DNA of 21,940 nucleotides from a virus: positions 1 through 21,940 of IMG/VR virus record IMGVR_UViG_3300025141_000878. One strand, written 5' to 3'. Position 1 is the first letter of the stretch; every line of letters starts with the position of its first letter. The notes under the pieces are model-generated. The model was not told the origin of the DNA. It saw only the letters and a program-made list of their open reading frames with translations, and did not search any database. The translations under genes and the position numbers were made by a program. Shown here in pieces: positions 7,410 to 14,920 of the stretch.

Positions 7410-8696
7410 CTATCCTACCAACAATCCAACTGGTACAGTTGCAAGGGTTTCTTGGGCGGTTCTAGTAATTTCACTTTGGGTTTCAGATAATTTAGCATAA
7501 GTAAGCTCATCAAGAATCGTCTTAAGCTCCTCTCTTAACTTCTCTTGCTCGTCTTTTGCTTGATTTAGTAGATCTGAAGCGTTGAGTTGCAAGTCGTTCC
7601 CGGGTATCGGGATCGATCCAAACTTGCCACGAACCTGCCCAAGCATTTCTTTTGTTAGGGCTAGCGCGAAACGCCGGATCCATTGCTTGCCAATACTGTT
7701 AATATTCTTATAGGGCAAGTTTGCAAACGGGAGGGTGTTCATGTTGTTTACACCGTCGTGACCCGAACTTCTATCTGTTTCTTCATCCCAAGCATCTTCC
7801 TGAATAGTGAATTCGACCCATACAGTTGTTGGCGACACTGTTGTTGGTTTTGGAAAAATTCTCAAATTATTATTTTTAATTTCGTATGAATAGTGCGAAT
7901 TTCTAGTGTATATCGCATCTTCATAGGCCATGGCTTGGGCTTTGTTTTGCCAAGGAGGGATAATTTCCCAGCTGGAATCATCAGAATACATTCCGTATGT
8001 CGACATGTTGCCTACAGTATTGAGGCCGCCGTAGTATCCATAAAATCTCCACATAGCATGAGGTGTCTTATAGAACACCCTTTTAATGTTAACTCTTTTT
8101 CCGCCAACTTTTCCGAAATATGTTGAAGTTGGGTCTTGTGAGGAAGTGGCGTTGATCAACGATTGCAAATCGTAATCTTGAATATCCTGTACTGTGTTAA
8201 AAGATGCAGAATATGTATTTTGATTTCCACCCAAACCAATTTGGTTGCCAACACCATCGCCAACTCTGTCTGCGTAACCAAAAGTAAATCTTGGAAGTCT
8301 TAAAGAAGCTTCTGTGCCAGACATTGGCGAAGAAGATAACTGTTGTCCATGGTGGTCAAACGTGCCCGTAGTGTTGCCTAGAACGTTGGGCAGGGTATTC
8401 TTAGCCTGGTGTATGTTTATAATATAAGAGTACTCTAAAACAGCCTCTTCATAGGCGGCATAAACGTTTTGTTCGGTGATCTCAACATCTAACACATCTC
8501 CACCGAGCTTTCTGTATGTATAAGATACCTGCTCTACTGCTCCGGATACAAAATTTGCATCGTAAAGCTCTGCAGAACTATCACCGTATATGCCGAAAGG
8601 ATAGTTAGATGCAGTTTGGGCTTTTGACAGCGTCCCAGTTGCCGGTAAGGTTACTGAAGACGTCTCGCTTGATGGTGTTAATGTGACTACGGGCAT
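7410..8696 (-). CDS. Probable head-tail connector/neck structural protein (gp13-like, tentative)
   Basis: This 428-aa protein has no clear motif that I can name with certainty. The segment LGGDVLDVEITEQNVYAAYEEAVLEYSYII (about residues 64-94) resembles the N-terminal helical part of phage connector proteins: a short strand, then a helix with a regular acidic/aromatic pattern. The middle is Tyr/Asn/Gly-rich and probably beta. Near residue 340 the protein turns helical (KQWIRRFALALTKEMLGQVR) and ends in a Glu/Lys-rich helix. It lies directly before the gp14-like and gp15-like genes, where T4 has gene 13 (309 aa), which makes a gp13 counterpart the best guess. AGGAG precedes the start. A nearer ATG at 8700 is out of frame and would not give this protein. 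Confidence 0.5.
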   Translation of the reverse strand: MPVVTLTPSSETSSVTLPATGTLSKAQTASNYPFGIYGDSSAELYDANFVSGAVEQVSYTYRKLGGDVLDVEITEQNVYAAYEEAVLEYSYIINIHQAKNTLPNVLGNTTGTFDHHGQQLSSSPMSGTEASLRLPRFTFGYADRVGDGVGNQIGLGGNQNTYSASFNTVQDIQDYDLQSLINATSSQDPTSTYFGKVGGKRVNIKRVFYKTPHAMWRFYGYYGGLNTVGNMSTYGMYSDDSSWEIIPPWQNKAQAMAYEDAIYTRNSHYSYEIKNNNLRIFPKPTTVSPTTVWVEFTIQEDAWDEETDRSSGHDGVNNMNTLPFANLPYKNINSIGKQWIRRFALALTKEMLGQVRGKFGSIPIPGNDLQLNASDLLNQAKDEQEKLREELKTILDELTYAKLSETQSEITRTAQETLATVPVGLLVG

Positions 8697-8717
8697 TCAT
8701 GGGTACTCCTATACAAT

Positions 8718-8726
8718 ACTAAATAG
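8718..8726 (-). promoter_or_regulatory. Variant of the recurrent intergenic motif (CTATTTAGT)
   Basis: Matches the nonamer CTATTTATT at eight of nine positions. It lies between the post-capsid terminator and the connector-like gene, about 22 bases before its start, a position equivalent to the exact copies elsewhere. Confidence 0.25.
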
Positions 8727-8738
8727 GTTTTTGAAAAT

Positions 8739-8772
8739 GAAAAACCCCACCTTAGATCAACTAAGATGGGGC
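8739..8772 (-). terminator. Strong Rho-independent terminator after the major capsid gene
   Basis: Bases 8745-8755 pair with 8761-8771 over 11 positions (including one G-U pair in the transcript) around a five-base loop. The minus-strand transcript then runs into TTTTTCATTTTC. It lies 27 bases after the capsid stop codon and separates highly expressed scaffold/capsid genes from the neck genes. Confidence 0.87.
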
Positions 8773-8798
8773 TTTTCTAATTAAAGTCGCTTATGCGA

Positions 8799-10670
8799 TT
8801 ATCCAAGAAGGTTCTTGACGATGACGACACCGTACATATCGGGTCTAACCATCTTCTTAGCATAACGAGTCATGACACCTTTACGTGGCACGAAGTCTTC
8901 CGTACCAAAGATGGTAGGAGTGACTTGTAGCGGCACATAAGGAGCGTATACATAACCGCTCTCAAGGAAGCTACTTCCCTTACGGCCGACAAGAACAACG
9001 TTCCTCTCGAAGTAAGGATCAACGTAGACATCCCATTTCTTGCTAAGGCTTCCTGCTTTCACAGCGCCGACGGTACCTTTGGTATCATCTAGCGTGACGT
9101 TAGCACGGAATCCAGAGGTGAACTCAAGGATGTTCGCAACTTCAGGGGAGACAACAATAAAGTTAGCTCCGCCGCGAAGCGTCTTGCGATGGATCTGAGC
9201 CGACACATCATTGATTGTTTCAACGAGAGTCTCGTACCATTCGCTGACCGTACCGGTGAAATCAGCACCGAGCATACTTTCGTTTGCAAGAGAGCTAATG
9301 TCCGCACCGGTGGTGCGATCAAGGAATTGACCAGGACGACGCGACCAGTAGTATGTACCAGCCTTGGCGCCATTAAGAAGATCAGAGAGAAGCTCTTGGT
9401 CGATCTCTAGAGCAATGTGCTCGGAGAGAACGCTTGTAAGCTCAACTTCAGCATCGAGGTTGTGGTAGGCGTTGAGATCTTGTCCCAATTCCGGAGTCCA
9501 CTTTGCCTTGAGCTTCTTGGTGACTGCCGTAACAGCGATACTGTCGACCTTGATGTCGATCTCAGGGATCTTATCTTTATTGGCCGGATCATTTGTGGTG
9601 TTGCCCGCAAGTTCGAGACCCCACTGATCAGCACCAACAACCGCACCAAGCTCAGGAGCAGCATTGAAGTTGTCCTTGAGCGGGAAGTTCAACGAAGGTG
9701 CCTGTGGGTTGCTTGCCTGCGCGCCGGCAGCGAGAATGTCAGCGATGCCAGCATTGCTGCTACCCACAAACGTGAAACGAATATGGATATCATCATTACC
9801 AGAACCTTGAACGACCTTGGTCAAGCGGCGAACCGGTTGGAGATACTCATCTCCACCCAACCCGAACAGTGCAGCTGTTGTACCAGACGGACTAACTGCC
9901 AAAGCAACCAAGTTATCTAGATCCATAGTCTGTGCGAGTGCGGATGTAACAACGAGGTCAGCCTGAATGACTTCGCTAGTTCCGAGCATTGCAAGAAGAT
10001 CCGGATCGTAATCAACAGCCATTTTGTCGTTCTCTGTGAAGGAACTAATAGCGATCGATGCAGTACCAAGACCAACAGCCATGTGGGATCTGCTTTGGGC
10101 ATCAGTTTTTGTTGAAGCCGTGGCAAAAAGATTATCTGCACCACCGTATACAAGCGTAGATCCGGTTGGTGAGGTGTAGCCGTTGTTAAGACCGTAGAAT
10201 CCTTTTTCGGCGCCTGCTCCGGTGTTTGTGGAAGCCGGGGCGGGCTGACCAATGTCGACACCACCTGTCAACTGACGACCAACAACTCCACCGCCGTAGA
10301 TGGAATCGTTTGCACGAACATCAAGACGACTATCTGTGTATTGGAAGTCGAGGAAGAAAATGAGTCCCGAAGGGAGGCTCATTGGCTGGACGGATACGAG
10401 GTCATTAGCGACGAGTCCGCCGAAAACACGACGAACGATCGGGAAAGCCACGGAAGCGAAACCTTCCACGTCTCCAGCGCTCATCGAGGAAGCTTCTCGA
10501 AGAAGCTCAGCAGCCTGGTTCTCTAAGAGCCGGGCCATAGTTTGTTTGGTATTTCCGCCTTCAAGTCCTTCAAGAAGTCCGGTGCGCTCCCACTTTTCGA
10601 GCAAAGCAGCACCTTCTTGCTTAAGGTTCTTTTTGACAATACCTTCAGTAAGTTTTTGCAAAATAGACAT
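8799..10670 (-). CDS. 23: Major capsid protein (gp23-like)
   Basis: This 623-aa protein is the main head shell protein. Like T4 gp23 it has an N-terminal scaffold-type region (LLEKWERTGLLEGLE at 23-37; MARLLENQAAELLREAS at 45-61), then VRRVFGGLVANDLVSVQPMS (79-98). The core follows: KLKAKWTPELGQDLNAYHNL (386-405) and an ALEIDQELL helix, GGANFIVVSPEVANILEF (500-517), VYVDPYFERNVVLVG (548-562), and a VYAPYVPL (574-581) near the end, all close to the gp23 pattern. The LRE at 57-59 fits the (I/L)xE prohead-protease rule, so residues 1-59 are probably removed. It is about 100 aa longer than T4 gp23 (521); extra sequence lies near 215-345. The start is 2 bases after the scaffold stop, with GGAGAA inside that gene's end. 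Confidence 0.95.
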   Translation of the reverse strand: MSILQKLTEGIVKKNLKQEGAALLEKWERTGLLEGLEGGNTKQTMARLLENQAAELLREASSMSAGDVEGFASVAFPIVRRVFGGLVANDLVSVQPMSLPSGLIFFLDFQYTDSRLDVRANDSIYGGGVVGRQLTGGVDIGQPAPASTNTGAGAEKGFYGLNNGYTSPTGSTLVYGGADNLFATASTKTDAQSRSHMAVGLGTASIAISSFTENDKMAVDYDPDLLAMLGTSEVIQADLVVTSALAQTMDLDNLVALAVSPSGTTAALFGLGGDEYLQPVRRLTKVVQGSGNDDIHIRFTFVGSSNAGIADILAAGAQASNPQAPSLNFPLKDNFNAAPELGAVVGADQWGLELAGNTTNDPANKDKIPEIDIKVDSIAVTAVTKKLKAKWTPELGQDLNAYHNLDAEVELTSVLSEHIALEIDQELLSDLLNGAKAGTYYWSRRPGQFLDRTTGADISSLANESMLGADFTGTVSEWYETLVETINDVSAQIHRKTLRGGANFIVVSPEVANILEFTSGFRANVTLDDTKGTVGAVKAGSLSKKWDVYVDPYFERNVVLVGRKGSSFLESGYVYAPYVPLQVTPTIFGTEDFVPRKGVMTRYAKKMVRPDMYGVVIVKNLLG

Positions 10671-10672
10671 TT

Positions 10673-11755
10673 TTATTCTCCTTTAGTATTTATGCCTGCC
10701 AACATCTGCCAGCGATTTTTCGCGGAGTTGTCAGCTTTTTTCTCGCTTTTTCTGCGAGGCAATGATGTCGAAGATCCTCTGGAAACCGCTTCGCTCAGTG
10801 ATTGTGGCTGTTTCTTATTGGTGCTGCCCACTGCGCTCTGAAGAGTCTCATAAATAACTCTTGTTTCTTCAACGTTTTCAGACTTTGACAAAGCTTCAGC
10901 AAATTTAGCTTTTTGCCGCTCATTCAAGGAGTTGTTTGTCAAAACCTTATTTGTGTATAATAGTTTTGCGTTAAGAAGATTGGATTCTTCCAATTTATCT
11001 CTTAACATGGTTACGACTTTACCAAGCTTTTCAAATTTCTCAGAATGCTTGGAAAGTTTTTCTGTAAGTTGGTTGTTTTTTTGCCGCAAAGACCTAGAGG
11101 ACTCTTGCAGGCTTTCTTTTGTTTTTTTAAGCTCTTCGTTTTCTTCTTCTAGTTCGGTGGAGCTTGCGCGGGCCAATGCCTCTTCTTCTTTTTCCGCCAA
11201 ACGAGTATTGGGAATTCCGTTATTTCCCCAGCCATCCGGCTGCGGGTGCACATCAACTTCCAATTCTTCTTTGAGACCCATGTCTTCTAAAAGATCAGCT
11301 AAAAGCTCTTCATCAATTTCGATATCTTCTTCAAGCGGCTCGATTTCGTCGGCGCCAAGAACATCTTCGGCTGCATCTTCATGAGACTCCAAGCCTCCTT
11401 CCGCGTCCTGTTGTTTTAAAAGTTCATCGAAATCGATTTCAATTTCTTCTTCTTCCTCTGGGCAAGGGCACAGGCTCTCACCTTCTGTTGCACCGAGGGG
11501 GATATCGTCCAATGCAGGGTCAAGATCAGCCTCTCCGCCCAAATCATCAATTCCACCGGTATCCGTTGTGGGATCAGCAAATGGATCCTCTTCTGCGCCG
11601 GCTAGCGGATCTTCTTCTGGCTGCTCCAAGATCGTTTCTACAGCTTCTTTGATTTGCGCCGCGTACTTTTCGATGACAGTTGCCTCTGCATTCTTAATGG
11701 CCACTTCTCGCAAAGCGTCGGCATCAACTACGGCTTGTTCTAGCATTGAAGACAT
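10673..11755 (-). CDS. 22: Prohead core scaffolding protein (gp22-like)
   Basis: This 360-aa protein should form the inner core around which the capsid assembles and then be degraded. Residues 45-165 are extremely acidic, containing poly-Glu and, unusually, a CPCP at 96-99. Residues about 185-260 form a long charged coiled coil (LEEENEELKKTKESLQESSR). Next comes LLNAKLLYTNKVLTNNSLNE (260-279), followed by a helix with ERQKAKFAEALSKSENVEET, which I recall as a hallmark of gp22 relatives. The C-terminus is basic. T4 gp22 is 269 aa, so this one is longer. AAGGAG precedes the ATG. Its end overlaps the ribosome site of the capsid gene, so scaffold and capsid are probably coupled. The order 22-23 matches T4, but the gp21 protease gene is not upstream; fibre genes are. 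Confidence 0.85.
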   Translation of the reverse strand: MSSMLEQAVVDADALREVAIKNAEATVIEKYAAQIKEAVETILEQPEEDPLAGAEEDPFADPTTDTGGIDDLGGEADLDPALDDIPLGATEGESLCPCPEEEEEIEIDFDELLKQQDAEGGLESHEDAAEDVLGADEIEPLEEDIEIDEELLADLLEDMGLKEELEVDVHPQPDGWGNNGIPNTRLAEKEEEALARASSTELEEENEELKKTKESLQESSRSLRQKNNQLTEKLSKHSEKFEKLGKVVTMLRDKLEESNLLNAKLLYTNKVLTNNSLNERQKAKFAEALSKSENVEETRVIYETLQSAVGSTNKKQPQSLSEAVSRGSSTSLPRRKSEKKADNSAKNRWQMLAGINTKGE

Positions 11756-11788
11756 TGAAATACTCCTTTTTCGGTAAATTACGTCAAA

Positions 11789-11797
11789 AATAAATAG
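11789..11797 (-). promoter_or_regulatory. Recurrent intergenic motif CTATTTATT, copy 3
   Basis: An exact copy about 34 bases upstream of the scaffold gene, followed by TTTGACG, as in copies 1 and 5. It is directly preceded by a weak AT-rich inverted repeat (11797-11803 with 11811-11817). This would be the natural promoter position for the scaffold/capsid unit. Confidence 0.37.
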
Positions 11798-11858
11798 TAT
11801 TTAAAACGGCTAAATACCCTAAAATATGCTAGATAATGATTTCGCACAACGATACTGG

Positions 11859-14792
11859 CTAATGTTTTTCTGTAACAAGTTTTTCCAATTTATCAATTCT
11901 GTCTTGCTGTGCCTTGACTGCTTCTACCAACAGCGCCGTAAGTTTTGGATAATCCATGGAGCTAGCGTCGATTCCATTTTCTTCAAATGATACAATTTCT
12001 GGAATGATTTCGCCCACATCCTCTGCTATAAATCCTATATCTTTTTGCCCAGAACTTTTCCAATCGAACGAGACGCCTTGCAAATTTTTAATTTTATTTA
12101 TTGCATCTTGAATTGGAACAATGTTTTTTTTGTATCTACGAGAAGAATAAGATAAAAACGCATTTGCCTTAACGGATCCAGTGGCATCAGCTTTATTTGG
12201 TAACGTGACACCATGAGTTATGTAAGAGCCAGTCAAATCAATTCCTAAAAAACCACTACTAACTTCTAAGGAGCCAGTAAATGATCTACTTGCGCCTGCA
12301 TCGGCCACTATAGATATTTTACCTCCAGAATCATTATAAGTTGTGGTAATGTTCGTTTCGCTATTGCTAGTAAACATATCACCAACGATATCTTGTATTT
12401 GCTCTGTGCTCAGCGAGGTACCGTCGAGGGCACCAATTGCAATGTCTTTCCATGTTCCGGTACTGTCCTTAAATTGCATGAAGCCGGCGTTGTCTCTAAA
12501 TCCATACCCGGTTGCGCCTGCGGAATTGCCAAAATTAACATAATTATTGCTATCAGCAAATTTTAAATTTCCGCTGAGATTTAGTTTTCCAACAAAATAC
12601 GCATCCGAACCGGAAACAGTGTGAATGGTTGTTATTGAGTCGTACTTTGCTGCACTTACTGTGCCCGATATGTCCACATCTCCCGAAAAATAACCATTTG
12701 AACTTGATAATACATTTGTTGCTTGGATAGTCTTGTTGGAGGTCAAAGATCCGCCAGTCGACAAAGTGCCGGAAATTACCGAATTTCCAACAAAGTACCC
12801 ATCGGTACCAGAAAGCGTACTTGTTGCTTTAAGGGCGTCGGCGTTCAAGCTTGATCCAAGAGAAAAGCTTCCGGAAAGGCCCAAATCGCCAGTAAAATAA
12901 GCATCGGAACCCGAAACGGTATTTGCTGCATTAATCGTCGATGCGCAATTTAAAGCACCACTAACTTGCATATTTTCTGACGCATAAAAACTAGATCCGG
13001 ACACTGTTCCTGCGACTTCTAGCGTAGCAATGGGTGTTGCTGTTTTGATGCCGATTCTCGCGGTGGATGCGTCGACGCGGAGCATCTCGGTGGCGTTGCC
13101 TGCCGTGTTAGATTGTATAATTAGGTCTTTATCTTGCACTCCAGGTTTGATTGTCCAATCACCACTATTGCTGTGTGTAAAGGTCAACCCAGTGGCATCA
13201 TCGGGGCCGGCTTGCATTCGGATATCGTCACCATCTGCGTCTAATATAATGTCACCCCTGGCGTCGATTGTGACATGTCGTCCCGAACCGATCGTTAGAT
13301 CAGTTCCGTCTCCTGAGATGTATTCGCCGGTGTCAGAAAAGGCAACTTTCTTACTAGCGGGTAAGAGAAGAACACCTGCAGATGAATCAACTCTGAAAAC
13401 TTCGGCGCCGCTGTTGTCATTAGAGTGGCATTTGAATATTATGTCTTTTGTTGATGCGCCTGGGGCCAATATTACATTGCCAGAGCTATTTTTCGCATCG
13501 AGAAAGGTTGTTCCGCCATCTTTAAAAAACACGTCTCCGCCATCGGCATCAAGAATAATATCGCCTTCCGAATCTAGCGTTAAGGCGGCGCCGGTAATAG
13601 TCAATCCCGAACTGTTGCCTTCAATTTTCTCTCCGTCGTCGCCAAAAGCGAGTCCGATGTCTGCTGGAAGATTGATGTCTCCTCCGGAGCCGACACCGAT
13701 AAACAAGTCAGTGCCGTCGCTATAAATGTATTCATTTGCATTGCTAAACGCAAGTTTTCTGTCATTACCAATTTGAATTAAGCCGGCTGAAGAGTCTAGG
13801 CGCATGACTTCGGCGCCGCTATTATCGCTGGAGTGACATTTGAAAATCACATCTTTCGTTGAAGCGCCAGGGACAATGATTGCATCTCCGGAGCTATTTT
13901 GAAAATCGAGAAAAGTGGTGCCATCATCCTTAAAAAAGACATTTGCGCCCCCTGCATCGAGTGTAATGTCGCCGGCTGAATCTAGCGTGAGCACTCCTCC
14001 GGATATTGTTAATCCTGAGCCATCACCTTCGATTTTTTCTGCGTCCGCTCCGAAAGTTAAGCCAATATTAGCTGCAATATTTACATCTCCGCCGGAACCA
14101 ACACCAATGTAAATGTCGGTGCCGTCACCATATATGTATTCCTCCGCGTTGCCAAATAGTATCTTCTTTGACTCGGCAACCAACAAGGACTCTGCAGAAG
14201 AGTCGATTCTAAAAATCTCTGAGGTGCCGGAAGATGCCTTTCCTTTAAATATTATATCCTTGTTGTTGACAGTGTTTACAAAGGCACAATCATTAGTTCC
14301 AGATTCTGAAATTGTTAAATTTGTGTTGCCACTGGAATCTGCCAAAGTGAGCGTCCCTTGTACCGTAAGAGACTGACCTCCAGTGCTTATTGTTGCATTG
14401 GCTTGTTGAATCGCCTTGCCGTTGGTACCGTCTGATGTAATAATTACGTTATCAACATCAGTATTTGATGACATGGAAATACTGCCCCCGCCAGCCAGTG
14501 TTGCAATAGATCCCGCAGTAACCCTTTTCAAATTATTGCTATCATTGATATCTGCAATTAAAACATAGTCTCCGGAAGCAACAGTGCCATCGGTCGCTCG
14601 ATCCGGAGCGATTGTTAAAGCTGCGGCGCCCGTGGATGCACCGCCGTCAAGACCACTGGTAGTTGAAGTTGTAACTGCAGTGATATCGCCTTGAGCAGTA
14701 ATGGTCGCAGCTTCTGCTGCAACTATTGCATCAAGTTGTTTTCTTGTATAATTGCCGATTCTACCTGGCTTTATTAATGCTCCCTTGGCCAT
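11859..14792 (-). CDS. Tail fibre / receptor-binding protein with C-terminal S74 chaperone (977 aa)
   Basis: A long repetitive structural protein, probably a trimeric tail fibre or spike. The N-terminus (MAKGALIKPGRIGNYTRKQL) should be virion-attached. Residues 210-481 are two copies of a 136-aa module (EYIYGDGTD, GVGSGGDVN, GDITLDA, NSSGD, STKDVIFKC). From about 600 to 760 there are several copies of an SGSDAYFxGxLxxSG repeat. The last 103 residues are a Peptidase_S74-type intramolecular chaperone: YSSRRYKKNI with Ser883 and Lys888 in Ser/Lys dyad spacing, then VSFDWK, DIGFIAEDV and MDYPKLTALLVEAVKAQQ. In this family the domain trimerises the fibre and then cuts itself off just before the Ser. 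The usual Asp after the Ser is Ser here. AGGAGA supports the start. It is followed by the scaffold gene after a 103-base gap. Confidence 0.9.
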   Translation of the reverse strand: MAKGALIKPGRIGNYTRKQLDAIVAAEAATITAQGDITAVTTSTTSGLDGGASTGAAALTIAPDRATDGTVASGDYVLIADINDSNNLKRVTAGSIATLAGGGSISMSSNTDVDNVIITSDGTNGKAIQQANATISTGGQSLTVQGTLTLADSSGNTNLTISESGTNDCAFVNTVNNKDIIFKGKASSGTSEIFRIDSSAESLLVAESKKILFGNAEEYIYGDGTDIYIGVGSGGDVNIAANIGLTFGADAEKIEGDGSGLTISGGVLTLDSAGDITLDAGGANVFFKDDGTTFLDFQNSSGDAIIVPGASTKDVIFKCHSSDNSGAEVMRLDSSAGLIQIGNDRKLAFSNANEYIYSDGTDLFIGVGSGGDINLPADIGLAFGDDGEKIEGNSSGLTITGAALTLDSEGDIILDADGGDVFFKDGGTTFLDAKNSSGNVILAPGASTKDIIFKCHSNDNSGAEVFRVDSSAGVLLLPASKKVAFSDTGEYISGDGTDLTIGSGRHVTIDARGDIILDADGDDIRMQAGPDDATGLTFTHSNSGDWTIKPGVQDKDLIIQSNTAGNATEMLRVDASTARIGIKTATPIATLEVAGTVSGSSFYASENMQVSGALNCASTINAANTVSGSDAYFTGDLGLSGSFSLGSSLNADALKATSTLSGTDGYFVGNSVISGTLSTGGSLTSNKTIQATNVLSSSNGYFSGDVDISGTVSAAKYDSITTIHTVSGSDAYFVGKLNLSGNLKFADSNNYVNFGNSAGATGYGFRDNAGFMQFKDSTGTWKDIAIGALDGTSLSTEQIQDIVGDMFTSNSETNITTTYNDSGGKISIVADAGASRSFTGSLEVSSGFLGIDLTGSYITHGVTLPNKADATGSVKANAFLSYSSRRYKKNIVPIQDAINKIKNLQGVSFDWKSSGQKDIGFIAEDVGEIIPEIVSFEENGIDASSMDYPKLTALLVEAVKAQQDRIDKLEKLVTEKH
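13350..14165 (-). repeat. Two tandem 408-bp repeats inside the 977-aa fibre gene
   Basis: Bases 14165-13758 and 13757-13350 encode two 136-residue copies that align without gaps, at residues 210-345 and 346-481. The first starts KILFGNAEEYIY, the second KLAFSNANEYIY. The copies differ at many amino acid and silent positions, so the duplication is not recent. A truncated third copy (KVAFSDTGEYISGDGTDLTI) follows at residue 482. Confidence 0.85.
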
Positions 14793-14808
14793 ATAATAGT
14801 TCTCCTAG

Positions 14809-14817
14809 AATAAATAG
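14809..14817 (-). promoter_or_regulatory. Recurrent intergenic motif CTATTTATT, copy 4
   Basis: An exact copy only about 17 bases upstream of the 977-aa fibre start and directly 5' of its AGGAGA ribosome site. This closeness leaves almost no room for a leader if the motif is a promoter, and is the strongest argument for an RNA-level role instead. Confidence 0.3.
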
Positions 14818-14820
14818 GTT

Positions 14821-14859
14821 TCAATAAGAAGAAAGCCCGTCCGAAGAACGAACGAGCTT
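14821..14859 (-). terminator. Terminator hairpin between the two S74 fibre genes (distal)
   Basis: Bases 14833-14843 pair with 14849-14859 around a five-base AAGAA loop (11 pairs in the transcript, two of them G-U). The transcript then continues TTCTTCTTATTG, a T-rich but interrupted tract. It lies about 60 bases after the 1072-aa fibre stop codon. Confidence 0.62.
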
Positions 14860-14888
14860 CCAATTAATAACAAATTCGAAAGAAAGGA

Positions 14889-14904
14889 CCTGCCCGAAGG
14901 CAGG
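14889..14904 (-). terminator. GC-rich UUCG hairpin just after the 1072-aa fibre gene
   Basis: CCTGCC (14889-14894) pairs with GGCAGG (14899-14904). In the minus-strand transcript the loop is UUCG closed by C-G, an unusually stable tetraloop. The following bases TCCTTTCTTTCG are only moderately T-rich, so it may protect the 3' end or act jointly with the second hairpin at 14833-14859. Confidence 0.45.
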
Positions 14905-14920
14905 CCCAGTTATCAAAGCA

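Noticed and set aside
9417-9920. Plus-strand 167-codon frame
   Set aside because: Antisense of the capsid gene, which has overwhelming family support.
10932-11384. Plus-strand 150-codon frame rich in Ser
   Set aside because: It is the antisense of the Glu/Asp-rich scaffold gene; poly-Ser results from reading GAA/GAG-rich DNA backwards.
13030-13725. 231-codon plus-strand open frame
   Set aside because: It lies opposite the 977-aa fibre repeats. Its Ser/Pro/Val-rich product is what the antisense of Gly/Asp-rich repeats gives, and it has no ribosome site or context.
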